Shown here: piece by piece, positions 16,850 to 25,037 of the stretch
How positions within the stretch are numbered: position 1 is the first letter of the stretch
How the letters are laid out: each line of letters begins with the position of its first letter
DNA from: Candidatus Borrarchaeum yapensis
GTDB taxonomy: Archaea; Asgardarchaeota; Sifarchaeia; Borrarchaeales; Borrarchaeaceae
NCBI GenBank assembly: GCA_016840515.1
Contig: JAEOSF010000019.1
Location: 1 to 57,719, forward strand
Length of the DNA: 57,719 nucleotides
Direction of reading: 5' to 3'
Notes under the pieces: generated by a model
What the model saw: only the letters and a program-made list of their open reading frames with translations
Databases searched by the model: none
Told to the model about the DNA's origin: nothing
Position numbers and translations under genes: made by a program

Positions 16850-17704
16850 TTGAAACTGAAAATTGGATTAATATATGATAGAATTAGCTGGAATGAAAAG
16901 CAACTTGTAAAGGCTGCAGCGAAGAAAAAAATAGATTTGAACTTGATTGATGCCAAAAGGCTCTCTCTAACGGCAACCGATTGTAATTCGGATTTACAGG
17001 AATATGATGTTTTACTCCAAAGAAGCGTAAGTTATTTTAGAGGGTTATATCTATCAGCAATCCTTGAAAACAAAGGATTACAGGTCATCAATTCCTTTGA
17101 AACAGCACAAACCTGTGGTAATAAACTCTTGACAACTTTAGCGTTAACTAAAGCTAACATCCCAACTCCAAAAACTTTGGTTTCATTCGCTGAAGATTCT
17201 GCTCTTGAATCCTTGAATGATGTAGGTTATCCTGCCGTTATTAAGCCTTTAGTAGGCTCTTGGGGGCGCCTCGTTTCTTTGATTAACGATGAAATCGTAG
17301 CAACATCAGTTATAGAGCATAAAGAAATGTTAGGACCACTTCATAAAATTCATTATATTCAGGAAAAGGTCCCCTCAAACAGAGATATCAGGGCTTTTGT
17401 TATCGGAGATGACGTAGTTGCTGCGATGTATAGAAAAGCAAATGGTGGCGACTGGCGGACAAATATTGCTAGAGGCGGCACTGCAAAGATTTGCGAAATT
17501 ACTCCAGAGATTAAAGAATTGAGTTTAAAGGCTGCGAAAGTTGTTGGAGGAGGAATTCTTGGAGTTGATCTACTGGAAGATAAAGAAGGATTAGTTGTCA
17601 ATGAGATCAACCATACAGTAGAATTTAAAGGATTGATGGAAACAACATTCGTTGAAATTCCAGAACTAATACTAGACTATATCATTGAACATGCAAAAGA
17701 TTGA
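16850..17704 (+). CDS. lysX: LysX/ArgX-type ATP-grasp ligase
   Basis: Joins alpha-aminoadipate (lysine route) or glutamate (arginine route) to the C-terminal Glu of the carrier protein LysW. Closely resembles Thermus LysX throughout: IGLIYDRI at the N-terminus, LLQRSVSYFRGLYL, NSFETAQTCGNKLLTTLALT, YPAVIKPLVGSWGRLVSLI, YIQEKV...RDIRAFVIG, ARGGTAK and VNEINHTVEFKG. Length 284 is normal. The TTG at 16850 is only 2 nt from the AAAGGGGG SD, whereas the CTG at 16856 has good spacing and gives the usual family N-terminus, so a CUG start is possible. No lysW or other pathway gene is adjacent, except the LeuA-type domain at 18020. Confidence 0.9.
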   Translation: MKLKIGLIYDRISWNEKQLVKAAAKKKIDLNLIDAKRLSLTATDCNSDLQEYDVLLQRSVSYFRGLYLSAILENKGLQVINSFETAQTCGNKLLTTLALTKANIPTPKTLVSFAEDSALESLNDVGYPAVIKPLVGSWGRLVSLINDEIVATSVIEHKEMLGPLHKIHYIQEKVPSNRDIRAFVIGDDVVAAMYRKANGGDWRTNIARGGTAKICEITPEIKELSLKAAKVVGGGILGVDLLEDKEGLVVNEINHTVEFKGLMETTFVEIPELILDYIIEHAKD

Positions 17705-17854
17705 GTTATCCCACACTGGAAATATTGAATACCAATTTAATGGAATTAATCTGTACACTGCGGTATACTTAGGGATACAACATTGGAAAGCATAAAAAGT
17801 ATCAAATAATGGAAAAAAATAGATGCTTGAAAAAGGGCGAAAAAAACTTTTCTT

Positions 17855-18028
17855 CTATGTAAATGCGTTCTTAATTTGTTCGTAAAGCTCTGGAAATTTC
17901 TCTAAATAGTCCTTCCTTTCTCGTTTTAAATTTTGACCTAAAGTATGAATCTGCTTTTTAGTATAAAATAGTTCTAAATCAAATTTCCGAATATCAATGT
18001 CTGGGACATTGTAAAGGATGTGCTTCAT
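17855..18028 (-). CDS. Possible small protein, 57 residues
   Basis: Minus-strand ORF from ATG 18028: MKHILYNVPDIDIRKFDLEL, FYTKKQIHTLGQNLKRERKD, then YLEKFPELYEQIKNAFT. Its composition is protein-like (charged, amphipathic helix), better than chance for this AT-rich DNA, but the SD is poor and it overlaps the start of the LeuA-domain ORF by 9 nt. It is the only coding candidate in the 315-bp gap 17705-18019. Looks like the tail of a helical regulator; not recognised. Confidence 0.3.
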   Translation of the reverse strand: MKHILYNVPDIDIRKFDLELFYTKKQIHTLGQNLKRERKDYLEKFPELYEQIKNAFT

Positions 18029-18427
18029 TTACCAAGCGAGGACTTCCTTGCGCTAAAGACTTTGACTGTAGTCACTGGAAACAAAATCACTCCGACATCC
18101 TCTGTGGTTCTTAGTCTACGCGGAGACGAAAGAATCCATAATGCCACAGGAGTTGGATCTGTTGATGCAGCAATGAAAGCAATTGAAAAAGGCGGTCTTC
18201 TTGAAGGAATTAAACTTGAAGAATATCATGTTGATGCAATTACAGGGGAGACATCATCCGCTGTCGATGTACAGGTAAGACTAAGAGATAAAATTAACGA
18301 TTCTGAGGTAAACGCTACTAGTATAGCAAATGACATTGTCATGGCGAGTATTAGCGCATTACTTACAGGAATCAATAAACTAATTGCACTTCAACGATTT
18401 CAAGGAACACGTAAAAAGATGGTCTAG
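18020..18427 (+). CDS. Isolated LeuA-type allosteric (regulatory) domain
   Basis: 135 residues matching only the C-terminal regulatory domain of 2-isopropylmalate/citramalate/homocitrate synthases: LKTLTVVTGNKITPTSSVVL, the GVGSVDAAMKAIEK loop, EEYHVDAITG and VDVQVRLRDK. That domain normally binds the end-product amino acid and follows a catalytic TIM barrel, which is absent upstream. It may be a surviving 3' fragment or a free-standing effector-binding protein; the frame is intact and the core conserved, so a selected function is possible. GTG start at 18020 is uncertain. Lies downstream of lysX on the same strand. Confidence 0.7.
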   Translation: MLHLPSEDFLALKTLTVVTGNKITPTSSVVLSLRGDERIHNATGVGSVDAAMKAIEKGGLLEGIKLEEYHVDAITGETSSAVDVQVRLRDKINDSEVNATSIANDIVMASISALLTGINKLIALQRFQGTRKKMV

Positions 18428-18507
18428 ATATAGCGCGTTTGTATTGCGAGTGTCCGATTTCTTTATAAATAATCACAACTTCATACCCTTTTTCGCGCGC
18501 GTAATAA

Positions 18508-18564
18508 AAAGATATATATATTCGGTCATCACCGAATAAATTAATTGTTCGATCCAAATCGAAC
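18508..18564 (+). promoter_or_regulatory. Promoter with twin 18-bp palindromes before winged-helix gene
   Basis: Two inverted repeats with identical geometry, 7-bp arms and 4-nt spacers: ATTCGGT-CATC-ACCGAAT (18520-18537) and GTTCGAT-CCAA-ATCGAAC (18547-18564), 27 bp centre to centre. A TATA-like GATATATATA (18511-18520) directly precedes the first. Located 50-90 bp before the regulator at 18613, so autoregulation is likely. Confidence 0.6.
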
Positions 18565-18612
18565 ATTCGTTGAAAACCTAACAAAAATATAGTTTAACGA
18601 GGTTGAAAGAGA

Positions 18613-18858
18613 ATGATTGCAGAGGTTGTTGTGAAACAGGAATTAGATGTTTACAAAAGTATCCCCCCAAGTGCCAAAACTGTCTATGATTTAATAAAGA
18701 ACCAGGGTCCAATTACCGCAAAAGATATTCAAAACGAATGTAAACTTGCTCCCAGAACAGTTCGTTACGCCTTAAAGATCCTTTTAGATTCAAATCTAAT
18801 TCAACGTTTGCCAAATCTTAAAGATATGCGACAGAACATATATCGCACAACAAATTAA
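18613..18858 (+). CDS. Small winged-helix transcription regulator
   Basis: 81 residues, a single MarR/ArsR-like winged helix: SAKTVYDLIKNQGPITAKDI, then LAPRTVRYALKILLDSNLIQ (recognition helix) and a wing ending in NIYRTTN. No ligand domain and no sensor Cys or His. ATG with GAGGTTGAAAGAGA upstream. Twin palindromes 50-90 bp upstream are probably its own operators. Target genes beyond itself unknown; lysX and the LeuA-type domain are the nearest candidates. Confidence 0.82.
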   Translation: MIAEVVVKQELDVYKSIPPSAKTVYDLIKNQGPITAKDIQNECKLAPRTVRYALKILLDSNLIQRLPNLKDMRQNIYRTTN

Positions 18859-18921
18859 ATTTACTCTTTTTTCTAATTTTTAGATTCAATTTAGCATAAT
18901 ATAAAGCGAATCGTAATTATT

Positions 18922-19161
18922 TCACTTCTTATTTTCATGTTTGGTTTCTTCGTCCTCTAATCTTTGTATATTGGGTAAGGTGATTCCCACGAGAGCATCA
19001 TCCAGAAATCGGAAGATGATCTCATCCTCAGTAAACTCAGCATCAGTAGTTTCTCTTGCTTCGCCAGCAGCTAGTGAAAAACTGAAATCAATATCGAGTT
19101 TATTCTTGTTCTTGTCATATCTGATGAATACTTTCCCTTTCTCCTCGATTTCTGGGTCCAA
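18922..19161 (-). CDS. DUF2283-like small protein
   Basis: 79 residues with the short beta pattern of DUF2283 proteins: VFIRYDKNKNKLDIDFSF, then FTEDEIIFRFLDDALVGITL. TTG start at 19161 is tentative (AGGTG upstream). The frame stays open further up to about 19225 (reading IQKELDKAIECLRGSKRGAE) and overlaps the end of the gene at 19212, so the true start may be non-canonical, or a frameshift may separate two parts of one protein. Confidence 0.55.
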   Translation of the reverse strand: MDPEIEEKGKVFIRYDKNKNKLDIDFSFSLAAGEARETTDAEFTEDEIIFRFLDDALVGITLPNIQRLEDEETKHENKK

Positions 19162-19211
19162 TCCTAATTCCGCACCTCTCTTAGAACCCCTAAGACACTC
19201 TATCGCCTTAT

Positions 19212-19850
19212 CTAACTCCTTTTGTATTCTTGCAGTAACTTATACGCAGTATCTCCAATTTGGCTAAGTGATCCATCATCGGATCGTTCGTAATAGTCGA
19301 GCGCTTTCTTAAGATGCTTGATAGCTTCACTAAAACGAACGAAAGCATTATCATAATCATAATAATAACGAGGAAACCATGCCGCGAGACGCGCTTTATT
19401 GTCGTGTGCTCGTCCTAGTTTACGCCACAGTTGCTTGATGTCGAATGGGCATCCTATCTTGTGCCATAACTCCCTGTTTTCGAATGGATCTTTCTTGTCC
19501 TTTTGGAAAAGTAAAGTTCGTTGGAGAATGAAAACTTCTATTTGCTCATAGTATCTAATGGCTAAATCATAAAGATAATAGTATTCATCAAACCGATCAG
19601 GATAATCGGATTCATCGCCTTGATCGGCTAACTGGAAGTACGCGTCGCCGAGTGCTTCCCAGACCTTCACAACCTTTGCTATCGACTTCCCAATATCACT
19701 ATATATTAGATCACGCCCTTCCTCCGCTGACTCTAATTCTTCTATAGCTTTAACATAATTTCCTTCTTCAACATGCGACTTACTCTTCTCATAATGCTCA
19801 TTCCATTTATCCTCATTCGCCTCATTACGCGCCATCTTACATCCCGTCAT
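19212..19850 (-). CDS. TPR-like helical protein of unknown function
   Basis: 212 residues, all helical, rich in Tyr. Repeated helix pairs of TPR type: EEGNYVKAIEELESAEEGRD, VVKVWEALGDAYFQLADQGD, YYLYDLAIRYYEQIE, LWRKLGRAHDNKARLAAWFP and AIKHLKKALDYYERSDD. Such repeats bind protein partners. The start may be the second ATG (19835, MARNEANEDKW). It ends just before or into the DUF2283-like frame, with which it probably forms an operon or a single broken gene. No catalytic residues seen. Confidence 0.65.
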   Translation of the reverse strand: MTGCKMARNEANEDKWNEHYEKSKSHVEEGNYVKAIEELESAEEGRDLIYSDIGKSIAKVVKVWEALGDAYFQLADQGDESDYPDRFDEYYYLYDLAIRYYEQIEVFILQRTLLFQKDKKDPFENRELWHKIGCPFDIKQLWRKLGRAHDNKARLAAWFPRYYYDYDNAFVRFSEAIKHLKKALDYYERSDDGSLSQIGDTAYKLLQEYKRS

Positions 19851-20182
19851 TTCGTTTTCAACTATATTATGTCCAAATAGATATAAAAACGCTGCTATTT
19901 CGTTTTTTTAATCAATGAGTATTGATAGAATACAGAAAGACTAAAAACAAAAAATTTGCAATCTCGAAAGATTGATTCTTACAATCAATTAGAATTTAAA
20001 TCTTAAAGATATACGAATAGGATGACAAACTAATTTTACATGCAACTAAGCAAGAATGCCCACTCCTTGAGGGGTGGGATGAATTGCGGTAGTGTGCTGT
20101 GTTCACTTGCATCACATGTATCATTGTCTCCCTAGATTTAAATAGTTCTAGTAGCGCTCTTAGTTAGTCAGAGGCTTCAACC

Positions 20183-21373
20183 GTGAGACGGACTACTACC
20201 TTCAAATTAAGTCCCACCAAAGAACAAGAAGTAGAATTATTCAATCGTGCCGATGCCTGTGCTGGTATGTGGAACCAGATCACCTACAAACGGCGTCAAT
20301 CATTTTTTAGTGGACAGATGGATTGGAACACAGATGAGGCCTATCATCACTACAAGAAGATAGTGGGGTCTGCTAGTGCCCAACAAATCATTCGAAAGAA
20401 CAATGAAGCTTGGAAATCCTTTTTTGCCTTAGTAAAGCAAAAGAAGGAGGGGACCCTCCCGCCTCATATAAATAAAATCCGACCTCCAGGTTATTGGAAG
20501 GATAGGCGTACAGGGAAGCGAAAACTCAGGTATTTAGTACGGTGTGACAACTATACTTTAGGCGTCACCATGCTAAAACTCCCCTTCAAATTGCAACTGA
20601 AATGGAAGGGAAGCAATAGGTGGCAGGGAAAACAGGGCAGACTGGAAATTAGTTGTGATGAACTCACGGGTCAGTGGTATGCCTTCATGCCAGTGGAGGT
20701 AAAACCTCCACATCAACTACAAGGAACCAAGAAGGCCTATGTTGATCTGGGAGTCAAAGTACCTATTATGGCGATGCTAGAAGGAACTACGCAGGTTTTT
20801 GGCTATCGAGCTAATTCTATGTTGGCTGAGTGGTGGTACTGGAATCACAAACTGGCACAACACGAATCGCTTTTGAAGACCACCAATGATGTACATGCCT
20901 CTAAAACATTTAGTCGGTTGTTCCGAACGCGAAAGCGAAGATTCAGGGATGTGATAAACAAAGTAGTGAATGATTTTGTGATACGCTGTTGGTCACAAGG
21001 CGTATCAGAGATAGTCTTAGGTGAGCTCACCAATATACGTGCCACAGCTCAATTCTCTAAGAAGTCAAATTCCATGATCCTTCTGTTCTGGAGTCATCGC
21101 TATCTGGTGAATCGCATTAAGGAAAAAGCGGAGGAATACGGTATCACGGTAAGGGAAATAGACGAACGTGGGACCTCCTCAGTATGCCCCCGCTGCGGTG
21201 CTAAAAGAATAGTACGGAAGGGCAGATTGTTCAGGTGTATACAGTGTAAACTTGAAGCCCACCGAGATGCGGTAGGTTGTGTCAATATAAGGCTCGCTCA
21301 GGGAGACCCTCTCGCTGCGGGAGTCATTAACAGGGCGGTGACACGCCCCTCATTTCTCTCGGTAGAAGTGTAG
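20183..21373 (+). CDS. tnpB: TnpB, RNA-guided nuclease of IS200/IS605 type
   Basis: 396 residues; ancestor-type relative of Cas12 that cleaves DNA using an RNA made from the element's right end. N-terminal HTH-like region (FKLSPTKEQEVELFN), then a RuvC-like nuclease with D188 (YVDLGVK), E281 (LGELTNI) and D362 (HRDAVGCVNI), all present, and a zinc finger (CPRCG and CIQC). The usual DRD is HRD here. GTG start with AGAGGC upstream. The gene is intact and probably active. Left and right end hairpins flank it. Confidence 0.93.
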   Translation: MRRTTTFKLSPTKEQEVELFNRADACAGMWNQITYKRRQSFFSGQMDWNTDEAYHHYKKIVGSASAQQIIRKNNEAWKSFFALVKQKKEGTLPPHINKIRPPGYWKDRRTGKRKLRYLVRCDNYTLGVTMLKLPFKLQLKWKGSNRWQGKQGRLEISCDELTGQWYAFMPVEVKPPHQLQGTKKAYVDLGVKVPIMAMLEGTTQVFGYRANSMLAEWWYWNHKLAQHESLLKTTNDVHASKTFSRLFRTRKRRFRDVINKVVNDFVIRCWSQGVSEIVLGELTNIRATAQFSKKSNSMILLFWSHRYLVNRIKEKAEEYGITVREIDERGTSSVCPRCGAKRIVRKGRLFRCIQCKLEAHRDAVGCVNIRLAQGDPLAAGVINRAVTRPSFLSVEV

Positions 21374-21402
21374 AACCTCACTGCTTTAGCTGTGAGAGTA
21401 TG
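21230..21402 (+). ncRNA. Predicted omega-RNA region at the tnpB 3' end
   Basis: In this family the guide RNA scaffold overlaps the 3' end of tnpB and the right end. Here the terminal stem is CTCACTGC/GCTGTGAG (21377-21396), followed by AGTATGTCAG; the guide would be the flank from about 21402. Inferred from family knowledge plus the stem; the 5' boundary is a guess. Confidence 0.35.
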
Positions 21403-21567
21403 TCAGTCTTTTTTCTACTCTTCCATTTAGAAGGGCTAGGCTTTGAGTGATGTATGAACCAGTTAAAAAAGAGCATCTTCCTTCTATCAGGATTCCTAGT
21501 AGTTCTGAATTTTGTCAGTCTACGATTTTATTTTGTTTTTATTTCTTAAAGTTAAAAATTTCATTTA

Positions 21568-22899
21568 TTATTTCTTGAATAATTCAAGAGCAAGAGCTGC
21601 ATACCCTTTTGCGGATTTTATTAGTTGATCTATAGCCAAATGCTCATTTGGTGTGTGGGCCTGTTCTTCTTCTCCTGGACCAAACCCAATTGTTGGTAAG
21701 TTTGCTGTGCCAGCTGTGTAAACCCCATCAGTTGAAAAAAGCCATTTTATGATTTCAACTTGCTGACCAACTGATTTTTCAAGAATCTCTTTTGCTTTTT
21801 GAATTAAAGGCGTAGAAGGCTCAAAATACCATGTTGGGAAGTATTTATGATCAACGAGGGTTTTTTTCGTAAAAAATTGCACAGGTTCATCAATAATACT
21901 AACGGAAGCTTCCAAATCGGATATTTGTTCTCTTACAACATTTATTATATCATGCATCTCGTTGATTACTACTTCTTCTGTTTCACTAGGGATAATACGG
22001 CGATCGACAACAATGCGACATGTATCTGGTACTACATTTCCTCCAGGTGAGCTTGAAATATCAATTATGGTAACAGATCCTTTGCCTAGGAATGGATGTG
22101 ACGGAAGTTTCTCATTTAGCTTTTTTATTTCATTAATAATCAAAGTCATAGGATAAATCGCATTTTTTCCAAGTTCAGGCATGCTACCATGACTCGTTTT
22201 ACCTTTCGTAACAATTTCAATTTCTGCTCTACCACGTTGTCCTATCGATAGATTCAGGTTTGAGGGCTCACCAAGAATTACACAATTTGGTGAAAGTCCT
22301 ATGTTTTCTATAATATGTTTCACTGCTAGTCCTTCATTTAATTCTTCAAAAACCACAGCAGCCATACATAAATCAGTTGGTGGGGTGATTCCGTATCTGC
22401 GGATCATTCCAAGAGCGAAGATTTGGCTAGCAAGCGCCCCTTTCATATCAACTACACCTCGCCCGTAAATCGCATTATCTTTTATTATCGCCCCAAAAGG
22501 CTCACAATCCCAAACATCACGCCTTCCAACATCAACATGATCCATATGGGCATCAAATAAAAGTAGATGATCATTTCCTACATTGCCTTCAATGCATCCA
22601 ACTACACTTCCAAGTTCATCTTTCATCACATTATCAAATTCGAACTCATGCATCCATTTGGCGATTGCTTTTGCAACTGCCTCTTCTTGACCGCTATAAC
22701 TTGGGATTTTAACGATTTCGCGACAGAATTCAATTAATTCTTCTTTATTATCTTCAATTGCTTCAAGAATTGTCTTTAAACTGTTATCCAAATGATCACA
22801 GCCATAGAGTTTCTTGTAAAGTGAAATGATATCTTTTTTTGATTCGTAATATATCAATTTGACTGATTTTCTATTCGAGACTTCTATTTCTAAACACAA
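21568..22899 (-). CDS. M20-family peptidase/deacylase (YgeY/ArgE/DapE-like)
   Basis: 443 residues, cytoplasmic di-zinc hydrolase acting on an amide bond of an N-acylated amino acid or dipeptide. Ligand and catalytic motifs: DAHMDHVDVG (His, and Asp), GRGVVDMKGALA (bridging Asp), FEELNEG (catalytic Glu and ligand), ILGEPSN and QAHTPNEHLA (last His). The body resembles the YgeY group (IPSYSGQEEAVAKA). The first codon is TTG at 22899; about 40 residues before the usual family start suggest the true start may be further in. Stands alone. Substrate not predictable. Confidence 0.85.
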   Translation of the reverse strand: MCLEIEVSNRKSVKLIYYESKKDIISLYKKLYGCDHLDNSLKTILEAIEDNKEELIEFCREIVKIPSYSGQEEAVAKAIAKWMHEFEFDNVMKDELGSVVGCIEGNVGNDHLLLFDAHMDHVDVGRRDVWDCEPFGAIIKDNAIYGRGVVDMKGALASQIFALGMIRRYGITPPTDLCMAAVVFEELNEGLAVKHIIENIGLSPNCVILGEPSNLNLSIGQRGRAEIEIVTKGKTSHGSMPELGKNAIYPMTLIINEIKKLNEKLPSHPFLGKGSVTIIDISSSPGGNVVPDTCRIVVDRRIIPSETEEVVINEMHDIINVVREQISDLEASVSIIDEPVQFFTKKTLVDHKYFPTWYFEPSTPLIQKAKEILEKSVGQQVEIIKWLFSTDGVYTAGTANLPTIGFGPGEEEQAHTPNEHLAIDQLIKSAKGYAALALELFKK

Positions 22900-23026
22900 A
22901 TAAAGATTATATTACAATTTATTTTAATATATTTTAGAATTTTCGTACCGATATACTCAAATTTTCTCGATATACATTATATTAGAAGAACCAACTTCAA
23001 TTCTACATATAATAAGGTCGATAAGG

Positions 23027-23410
23027 ATGGTTATTCTAGAGTCACTACTTTATGGTGCTCTCACAGGATTTGTACTTTCGATTTTTATTGTCTATATGTG
23101 GAAATATAAAGTAAAACGAGTCATGCGAAACATTTTAGGCTCTCATGAGAAGATAATAACAGTTTATGGAGAATGGGAAGAACAAGACATAAAGTTAAAG
23201 ATTCAAATGACTGAATGGACATGGGAATTACTAAATAAGGTAGAATGGTGTAATTTCATGTATCAGTCATGGTTATCTGATCGTTTATATGAGGCAACTC
23301 AGGATCCATTAGCAAAAATGCACACCTACTGGTATGGAGAAACTGCAGGTCCAAAATTAGATTCCAAAACAATTGATATACTCTTGAACTCAGACTTCAG
23401 TGAGAGTTAG
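23027..23410 (+). CDS. Membrane-anchored unknown protein
   Basis: 127 residues. One N-terminal membrane helix (LLYGALTGFVLSIFIVYMW) followed by a basic stretch (KYKVKRVMRN), so the remainder should be cytoplasmic. That part is rich in Trp (EWTWELLNKVEWCNFMYQSW). ATG with AAGG upstream. No family recognised. Divergent from the M20 peptidase and ahead of alcohol dehydrogenase copy 3. Confidence 0.55.
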   Translation: MVILESLLYGALTGFVLSIFIVYMWKYKVKRVMRNILGSHEKIITVYGEWEEQDIKLKIQMTEWTWELLNKVEWCNFMYQSWLSDRLYEATQDPLAKMHTYWYGETAGPKLDSKTIDILLNSDFSES

Positions 23411-23581
23411 AGATTATTTCTCTCTAAAGCCATATATTTTACATCTTTTTAGTGGTCTAATTGGATTAATTCAGATCATTTTTTTTATAAATCCTACAAA
23501 ATTTGCCTATGCTTAACACGAAGTTTATATAGCTACTGAGTGTAACCCTGCATCTGAATTCTACTATTTGGAGGTTAAAAA

Positions 23582-24883
23582 ATGGCGATTGATACAGGAT
23601 TAGACACTATTTTTACAACCTCAGCTTCTTCAATCAAATTTGGTATTGGCGCTACGAACGAGTTGGGTTATGAGTTAAAGAGACTTGGCGTAAAGAATAC
23701 ACTAATTATTACTGATAAAAATATTGTTGAAATTGGGCTTGCAGAGAAAGTGAAGGCAATAATCGAGAATGAGGACATTAAGGCAGATATTTATAGCGAT
23801 GTTCATATCGAACCCACAGATACATCTGTTAAAGATGCAATAAATTTCACCAAGAATGCTTTGAATCCCTATGATGGTTTTGTGGGTCTAGGTGGTGGTT
23901 CCTGTATAGACACAGCAAAGGCCGTAAACTTATATACCTCTTTTCCGGCTGATCTGCTGGATTACATCAGCCCACCAGTTGGTAAAGGTATAAAAGTTCC
24001 TGGGCCTCTAAAACCGCTGATTGGTGTTCCAACGACTGCAGGAACAGGATCAGAAGGAACAACAGTAATAATCATTGATTTGGAAGCACAGAATATTAAA
24101 ATCGGAATATCAATGCCTTGTGTAAGACCGACTATGGGAATTATTGATCCTCTTAACACATTGACTATGCCACCATTAGTTACGGCTTCTACAGGCATGG
24201 ATGTTTTCACACATTCCATGGAAGCTTATACAGCTATCCCGTATACTTCTCGTCCAAAACCAAAAACTCCTGCTGATAGACCTGTATATGTCGGATCCAA
24301 TCCTATAAGCGACGCTGTTGCCGTAATGGCGATAGAAATTGTAGGTAAATATTTACGAAGAGCTGTAACGAACGGAAGAGATTTAGAAGCACGAACTCAA
24401 ATGCTTATTGGAGCTACTTTAGCTGGTCTTGGTTTTGGCAATGCAGGCGTTCATATTCCACATTCGATGGCTTATCCAGTAGCAGGCATGATTCACCATA
24501 AGACTTGGATTCCTCCTGACTACAATTTAGAGTATCCTATGGCTCCTCATGGTCTTGCATGCACTATAGGTTCTCCTGCAGTAACTAAGTTTACTGCGTG
24601 TACAGATTTTGAGAAACATGCGCTAATGGCAGAGATGTTAGGTGAGGATATTGAAGGACTTCCTTTGAGAGACGCTGCAATGCTACTACCAGAGGCTATC
24701 ATAAAACTCATGCAAGATATTAATTTCCCAAATGGACTTATTGAAATGGGATTTAACGAATCAGAAATTCCTCAATTGGTACAAGGCACGCTAAAACAAC
24801 AAAGGACGTTATCGTGTTCTCCGAGACCTGTAACAGCGAAAGATCTAGAAATTATGTTTGCTGAAAGTATGAGCTTTTGGTAA
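23582..24883 (+). CDS. Iron-containing alcohol dehydrogenase, copy 3
   Basis: 433 residues, more distant paralogue of the copies at 13060 and 14828. Cofactor motif GGGSCIDTAK, then PTTAGTGSEG. Metal ligands in GMDVFTHSMEAY (Asp, His), HSMAYPVAGM (His) and YPMAPHGLACT (last His). Unlike the other copies it has an extra loop (HHKTWIPPDYNLEYP) just before the last His, which would sit near the active site and may change substrate range. It shares the Pro-rich IPYTSRPKPKTP loop. ATG with TTTGGAGG upstream. Single gene unit. Confidence 0.92.
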   Translation: MAIDTGLDTIFTTSASSIKFGIGATNELGYELKRLGVKNTLIITDKNIVEIGLAEKVKAIIENEDIKADIYSDVHIEPTDTSVKDAINFTKNALNPYDGFVGLGGGSCIDTAKAVNLYTSFPADLLDYISPPVGKGIKVPGPLKPLIGVPTTAGTGSEGTTVIIIDLEAQNIKIGISMPCVRPTMGIIDPLNTLTMPPLVTASTGMDVFTHSMEAYTAIPYTSRPKPKTPADRPVYVGSNPISDAVAVMAIEIVGKYLRRAVTNGRDLEARTQMLIGATLAGLGFGNAGVHIPHSMAYPVAGMIHHKTWIPPDYNLEYPMAPHGLACTIGSPAVTKFTACTDFEKHALMAEMLGEDIEGLPLRDAAMLLPEAIIKLMQDINFPNGLIEMGFNESEIPQLVQGTLKQQRTLSCSPRPVTAKDLEIMFAESMSFW

Positions 24884-25037
24884 CCACTTTTTTCATTTTT
24901 ACTTTTCTTTTTTTAATTTTTAGATTCACCTGTGCCTATAGAATATATAGAAGAAAAACTAAGAGTTTTAAAGACACTTATAAATACTTAATACAGTATA
25001 TTGTCTTTTAACTCGCGGTTATTTCAAAGATGAAATC

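Larger units (their letters stand above)
20041..21410 (+). mobile_element. IS200/IS605-family element carrying tnpB only
   Basis: Left-end hairpin GCCCACTCC/GGGGTGGG (20058-20078) followed by ATGAATTGC, then tnpB, then the right-end stem CTCAC/GTGAG (21377-21396). No tnpA, so it depends on another element for movement. Base composition is visibly richer in G+C than the flanks, which suggests recent arrival. Exact ends are estimated. Confidence 0.7.

Noticed and set aside
18372..18584. 70-codon minus-strand frame over the twin palindromes
   Set aside because: It crosses a clear promoter and overlaps the end of the LeuA-type domain; no SD. Considered a chance frame, though the stretch EKGYEVVIIYKE is protein-like.
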